From Bacillota bacterium (GTDB lineage: Bacteria > Bacillota > Bacilli > Paenibacillales > NBRC-103111): DNA of 64,000 nt. Shown here piece after piece: positions 60,675 through 64,000 of this stretch. A program made the position numbers and the translations under genes. The stretch is taken from the NCBI GenBank assembly GCA_023388055.1, contig JAEWGW010000019.1, forward strand, positions 124,001 through 188,000, given 5' to 3'. The first letter of the stretch is position 1. The number at the start of each line of letters is the position of its first letter. Below the pieces are notes generated by a model that worked only from the letters and a program-made list of their open reading frames with translations, was not told where the DNA came from and did no database searches.

Positions 60675-60684
60675 GGTAATCACG

Positions 60685-61467
60685 ATGACCCGAAATAAAG
60701 TCGAGATATGCGGCGTGGACACATCCAAGCTGCCTGTCCTTACCAACGCAGAAATGCGGGAATTATTCGTCGAGCTGCAGGAGAAAAATAACCGCCTGGC
60801 CCGGGAAAAGCTGGTCAACGGCAACCTCAGGCTGGTCCTGTCCGTCATCCAGCGCTTCAACAACCGGGGCGAGTTTGTAGACGATCTGTTCCAAGTGGGC
60901 TGCATCGGCCTGATGAAGGCTATCGACAATTTTGACTTGAGCCAGAACGTGAAGTTCTCCACCTATGCGGTGCCGATGATCATCGGGGAAATCCGCCGGT
61001 ACCTGCGTGACAACAACCCCATCCGGGTTTCCCGTTCCCTGCGGGATATTGCCTACAAGGCGCTGCAGGTCCGCGACAGTTTGACCAACCAGAATTCGCG
61101 TGAGCCGACCATTTATGAAATATCGGAAGCCTTGAACGTGCCCAAGGAGGATGTGGTGTTTGCGCTGGATGCCATTCAGGATCCGGTATCCCTGTTCGAG
61201 CCCATCTATCATGACGGCGGAGACCCTATCTATGTGATGGACCAGATTAGTGACGACAAGAACAAGGACATTTCCTGGATTGAAGGCATTGCCCTTCGTG
61301 AAGGGATGCGCAAGCTGAACGACCGGGAGAAAATGATCCTGTCCATGCGTTTTTTCGAGGGCAAAACACAGATGGAGGTTGCCGACGAAATTGGCATCTC
61401 ACAGGCCCAGGTATCGCGGCTGGAGAAGTCGGCCATTTCGCAGATGCAAAAACATGTGAAATCATAA
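60685..61467 (+). CDS. sigG: RNA polymerase sporulation sigma-G factor, 260 aa
   Basis: Late forespore sigma factor. The N-terminus TRNKVEICGVDTSKLPVL is diagnostic of SigG and includes the segment linked to anti-sigma binding. Region 2 reads LRLVLSVIQRFNNRGEFVDD and CIGLMKAIDNFDLSQNVKFS; region 4 ends MEVADEIGISQAQVSRLEKS. ATG 60685 has SD GGGAGGT 7-8 bases upstream; the frame opens at 60649. In B. subtilis it lies next to spoIIGA-sigE; here the exporter cassette separates them. A terminator follows. Confidence 0.97.
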   Translation: MTRNKVEICGVDTSKLPVLTNAEMRELFVELQEKNNRLAREKLVNGNLRLVLSVIQRFNNRGEFVDDLFQVGCIGLMKAIDNFDLSQNVKFSTYAVPMIIGEIRRYLRDNNPIRVSRSLRDIAYKALQVRDSLTNQNSREPTIYEISEALNVPKEDVVFALDAIQDPVSLFEPIYHDGGDPIYVMDQISDDKNKDISWIEGIALREGMRKLNDREKMILSMRFFEGKTQMEVADEIGISQAQVSRLEKSAISQMQKHVKS

Positions 61468-61489
61468 ACTTACACTCCCCGTAAAGGAG

Positions 61490-61511
61490 CCCGGCGCAAG
61501 CCGGGTTTTTG
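61490..61511 (+). terminator. Terminator after sigG
   Basis: CCCGGC, loop GCAA, GCCGGG, then five T. A tight GNRA-loop hairpin. Confidence 0.9.
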
Positions 61512-61644
61512 TTATGTTTACGCATCCGCCCGCACCAAAAAAGTTGAATTGTCGTGTGCGGAAGAGTTGCTTTGCCCTTCCTGCCTGATCCGCGTCTTGC
61601 CGTATACTCAAGGTACGACGAACGGAAGGAAGGAGACAAGACCC

Positions 61645-62532
61645 ATGAAAAGAAGGCTTCAATTGATCAACTCCTATGTGTTCATTTTTCCCAGCCTGTT
61701 CCTTACCTGCGCATTGGGCATTTATCCGATCGCCTGGGCGCTGCGGTATATGTTTTTTGATTACCAGGGCTACGGAACGCCCAAATACATCGGCCTTGAG
61801 AATTTTGCGCGGCTGTTCCGGGATCACGAATATTGGCATGCGGTGTACAATACCTTCATTTACGCCGGAGGCAAAATCATCATTACGCTGCCCATTTCCC
61901 TGATCCTGGCGGTGCTCCTGAACCGGGCGATCAAGGGCAGAAGCTTTCTGCGGGCGGTATACTTTTTGCCCACCATTATCAGCACCTCTGTAATGGCCAT
62001 TGTATTCTTCACCATCTTCAATTCCTTCAACGGAATGCTGAACCAGTTTCTCCTGAAATTCGGGCTTGGCTCCATCGATTGGCTTGGACCCAAGTATGCC
62101 ATGCTGACCGTTATCATTACCGCGGTATGGGGTGCCATCGGCAACTACATGCTGCTGTTTATCGCCGGGCTGCAGGGGATTCCCGAGGACATCTATGAAA
62201 GCGCCGGACTGGACGGAGCCAATGGGGTGCAGAAATTCTGGTACATCACCATTCCCATGCTGGGGCGTGTGCTCCAGATGATTATCATGCTGGCCATTAT
62301 TACGGCACTCAAGGGTTATGAAAGCATTATGGTGCTGACGGAGGGCGGGCCCTTCGGAAAAACAGAGGTCATGTACCTGTATGTGTACAAGCTGTTTTTC
62401 CCCGTATCCTCCACCACTACGACTGTGCAGCAGCTTGGGTACGGAAGCGCTGTCGGTTTTGTCACCGCCCTGATCGTAGGCGTCATTACCGGCTTGTACT
62501 TCTACATGTCCAAGAAGCTGGCTCAAGAATAG
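61645..62532 (+). CDS. Sugar ABC transporter permease (MalF/MsmF type), 295 aa
   Basis: Polytopic permease of the CUT1 sugar family. The first helix is YVFIFPSLFLTCALGIYPIA, and NFARLFRDHEYWHAVYNTFIY is the usual MalF-type segment. The coupling EAA loop reads EDIYESAGLDGANGVQKFWY, followed by ITIPML. ATG 61645 has AAGGAAGGAG about 12 bases upstream; the frame extends to 61549 without an SD. A TATACT at 61603-61608 could be the -10. It pairs with the permease that follows after 14 bp and the binding protein after that. Substrate unknown. Confidence 0.92.
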   Translation: MKRRLQLINSYVFIFPSLFLTCALGIYPIAWALRYMFFDYQGYGTPKYIGLENFARLFRDHEYWHAVYNTFIYAGGKIIITLPISLILAVLLNRAIKGRSFLRAVYFLPTIISTSVMAIVFFTIFNSFNGMLNQFLLKFGLGSIDWLGPKYAMLTVIITAVWGAIGNYMLLFIAGLQGIPEDIYESAGLDGANGVQKFWYITIPMLGRVLQMIIMLAIITALKGYESIMVLTEGGPFGKTEVMYLYVYKLFFPVSSTTTTVQQLGYGSAVGFVTALIVGVITGLYFYMSKKLAQE

Positions 62533-62546
62533 GAGGAGGAACCATC

Positions 62547-63410
62547 ATGTCCAAAACAAATACCCGCCGCAGCCTGCTGGTTGGCGCATGGGGCGGAAAA
62601 ATCATCATGTGGGTCTTTCTCCTGGCGGTGGCCCTGTTTACACTGCTGCCTATGGCCATGGCCATTCTGGGGTCCTTCAAGACCAATGCCGAGCTCACCT
62701 CGGGGGCTACCTTTTTTCCGTCATCCTGGCAGTTCTCCAACTATCTGACGGCATGGAAGCAGGCCAACTTCGCCCGTTTCATGTGGAACAGCTTCTACAT
62801 CTCCGCCGCCGTCACCGCGGGTACGCTATTGGTGACCGCCATGGCCGCGTATGCGGTGGACCGCAACCGGTTTCCCGGCAAGCAAATCTATGTGGTGCTC
62901 CAGGCCAGCACCATGTTTATCTCCATCGGCGCCGTTGTGCTGCGTCCCCAATTCGATCTGATGGTCTCCCTTGGCCTGAACAAATCCCTGTGGGGGGTCA
63001 TTATCATTCTGATCAGCGCTCATGCCTCCACCTTCTTCATGCTGATCGGCTTCTTCCGCTCCATCCCCAAGGACCTGGACGAAGCGGCGTACATTGACGG
63101 CTGCAACTTCTATTCGGTATTCTTCCGCATTGTGCTGCCGCTCTTGCGTCCCGCCTTGGCCGTAACCGCGCTGTTTACCTTCCGGGGTGCATGGAACGAA
63201 TACATCCTGCCGCTGGTTTTCACCCTGACCAACCCCAAGCTTCAGACGCTGACGGTGGGTTTGGCCAATCTGCGCTACGGAATAGGGGCCGCGGCGGAGA
63301 ACCAGCTGATGATGGCCGGCGCATGTATTGCCTTTCTTCCGGTGCTTGTTGTATATCTGTTTGCCAGTAAGTCCTTCATGCAGGTGACGGCGGGAGCCGT
63401 CAAAGGCTGA
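62547..63410 (+). CDS. Sugar ABC transporter permease (MalG/MsmG type), 287 aa
   Basis: Second CUT1 permease. It has a first membrane helix (IIMWVFLLAVALFTLLPMAM), the short loop FKTNAEL, ANFARFMWNSFYISAAVTAG, and the EAA coupling loop PKDLDEAAYIDGCNFYSVFF with IVLPLLRPAL. The C-terminus FASKSFMQVTAGAVKG is typical. SD AGGAGGAGG precedes the ATG. There is no ATPase gene; as in other Firmicutes a shared MsmX-like ATPase encoded elsewhere probably energises the pair. Confidence 0.93.
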   Translation: MSKTNTRRSLLVGAWGGKIIMWVFLLAVALFTLLPMAMAILGSFKTNAELTSGATFFPSSWQFSNYLTAWKQANFARFMWNSFYISAAVTAGTLLVTAMAAYAVDRNRFPGKQIYVVLQASTMFISIGAVVLRPQFDLMVSLGLNKSLWGVIIILISAHASTFFMLIGFFRSIPKDLDEAAYIDGCNFYSVFFRIVLPLLRPALAVTALFTFRGAWNEYILPLVFTLTNPKLQTLTVGLANLRYGIGAAAENQLMMAGACIAFLPVLVVYLFASKSFMQVTAGAVKG

Positions 63411-63488
63411 TTGGAGCCACCAGGACGCAAGCCTTGCGGCTCGCAGAATGTTTTTCATATAATCATTCATACCAGGAGGGGTACAGAC

Positions 63489-64000
63489 ATGAAAATGAAA
63501 GTTGCAGGCACATTGATGAGTTTGTCTCTCGCCGTTTCTCTTGCCGCTTGCGGTACCGGAGGCTCTGACGGCTCCGCAGCCCAAGGAAGTCCGGCCGCCA
63601 CAGCAGCCAACGGGGCCAAAACCAAGGTCACCTATTGGACAATTGACCGCCACGATGCCGATTATATCAAGTCGGTGATCGAAACCTTCAACAAGAATAA
63701 TCCTACCATCGAAGTGGAAATGACCGTAATGGCGGACAACTTTACCCAGTCGGTCGACATTGCCTTTGCCAGCAACCAGGCTCCAGATGTGTTCCGCACA
63801 ACAGATTTTGTCAGCTTCGTCAAAAAGGGCTACCTGATGCCTCTGGATGAACTGATGTCCAGCGACATGAAGGCACGCTTCAGCAAGCTGATGGTGTCGG
63901 AGGCCAATACCTTCGACGGCAAAACCTATTCCTTGCCCAGCACCGGACAGCTGTGGAGGCTGATTTACAACAAGGATCTGTTTGCCAAGGCCGGACTGAC
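63489..64000 (+). CDS. Sugar-binding lipoprotein (family 1), N-terminal part, runs off the window
   Basis: The signal MKMKVAGTLMSLSLAVSLAA is followed by the lipid Cys at residue 21, then a Gly/Ser/Ala linker and the start of a family 1 sugar-binding fold: KVTYWTIDRHDADYIKSVIE, FTQSVDIAFASNQAPDVFRT, KGYLMPLDELM and LIYNKDLFAKAGL. SD GGAGGGG precedes ATG 63489. The binding protein comes after both permeases, the reverse of the common order. The frame is open to the last base. Confidence 0.92.
   Translation, partial: MKMKVAGTLMSLSLAVSLAACGTGGSDGSAAQGSPAATAANGAKTKVTYWTIDRHDADYIKSVIETFNKNNPTIEVEMTVMADNFTQSVDIAFASNQAPDVFRTTDFVSFVKKGYLMPLDELMSSDMKARFSKLMVSEANTFDGKTYSLPSTGQLWRLIYNKDLFAKAGL

Overview
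The window is a stretch of chromosome from an endospore-forming, moderately GC-rich Firmicute, most likely Paenibacillus or a close relative (Paenibacillaceae). The evidence is the complete mraZ-to-ftsZ division and cell-wall cluster fused to spoIIGA-sigE and sigG, sporulation versions of the wall genes (spoVD, spoVE), rsfA, bshC (bacillithiol), a meso-DAP-type MurE motif, and several large lipoprotein substrate-binding proteins of the Paenibacillus kind. No rRNA, tRNA, CRISPR array or intact insertion sequence was seen.

Layout. (1) 1-12,240: a pectin (rhamnogalacturonan I) utilisation island. It holds the end of one solute-binding lipoprotein, a second paralogous lipoprotein translationally coupled to a membrane-anchored AraC regulator (YesS-like), then a YetA/PL26-like lyase, a YesU-like DUF1961 protein, a NodB-type deacetylase, an FG-GAP repeat protein and a GH105 unsaturated rhamnogalacturonyl hydrolase. 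None of the enzymes shows a signal peptide, so imported oligosaccharides are probably processed in the cytoplasm. (2) 12,240-14,200: repeat-rich DNA around one orphan minus-strand gene, with a 13-bp tandem array, a 42-bp tandem array and two copies of a 185-bp symmetrical repeat. (3) 14,200-19,120: a lone sugar-binding lipoprotein, a coiled-coil secreted protein, a lipoprotein and a MidA-like methyltransferase. (4) 19,500-32,500: rsfA, panE, a complete oppABCDF operon, a VC0807-like membrane protein, bshC, ahcY and a DUF4349 lipoprotein. (5) 32,600-53,830: mraZ, rsmH, ftsL, pbpB, spoVD, murE, a strongly diverged murF, mraY, murD, spoVE, murG, murB, murA, ftsQ/divIB, ftsA, ftsZ. (6) 54,130-61,470: spoIIGA and sigE, then an AT-richer cassette (a LytTR regulator with an altered receiver domain plus two ABC exporter half-transporters), then sigG. 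(7) 61,640-64,000: two sugar ABC permeases and the start of their binding protein.

Regulatory signals read by eye fit the sporulation and division context: MraZ-type 10-bp repeats before mraZ, a sigma-H-like promoter before ftsA, a perfect 0A box and a long-spacer promoter before spoIIGA, and a sigma-F-like promoter before sigG with a hairpin that would hide the sigG ribosome binding site only on read-through transcripts.

The most unusual things are four exact-length (185 bp) copies of a repeat built from four 24-bp units in perfect 50-bp register, the peptide-exporter-like cassette lodged between sigE and sigG, and a MurF-like ligase in the dcw cluster that has lost most MurF signature motifs. 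All assignments come from reading the sequence; no database search was run.
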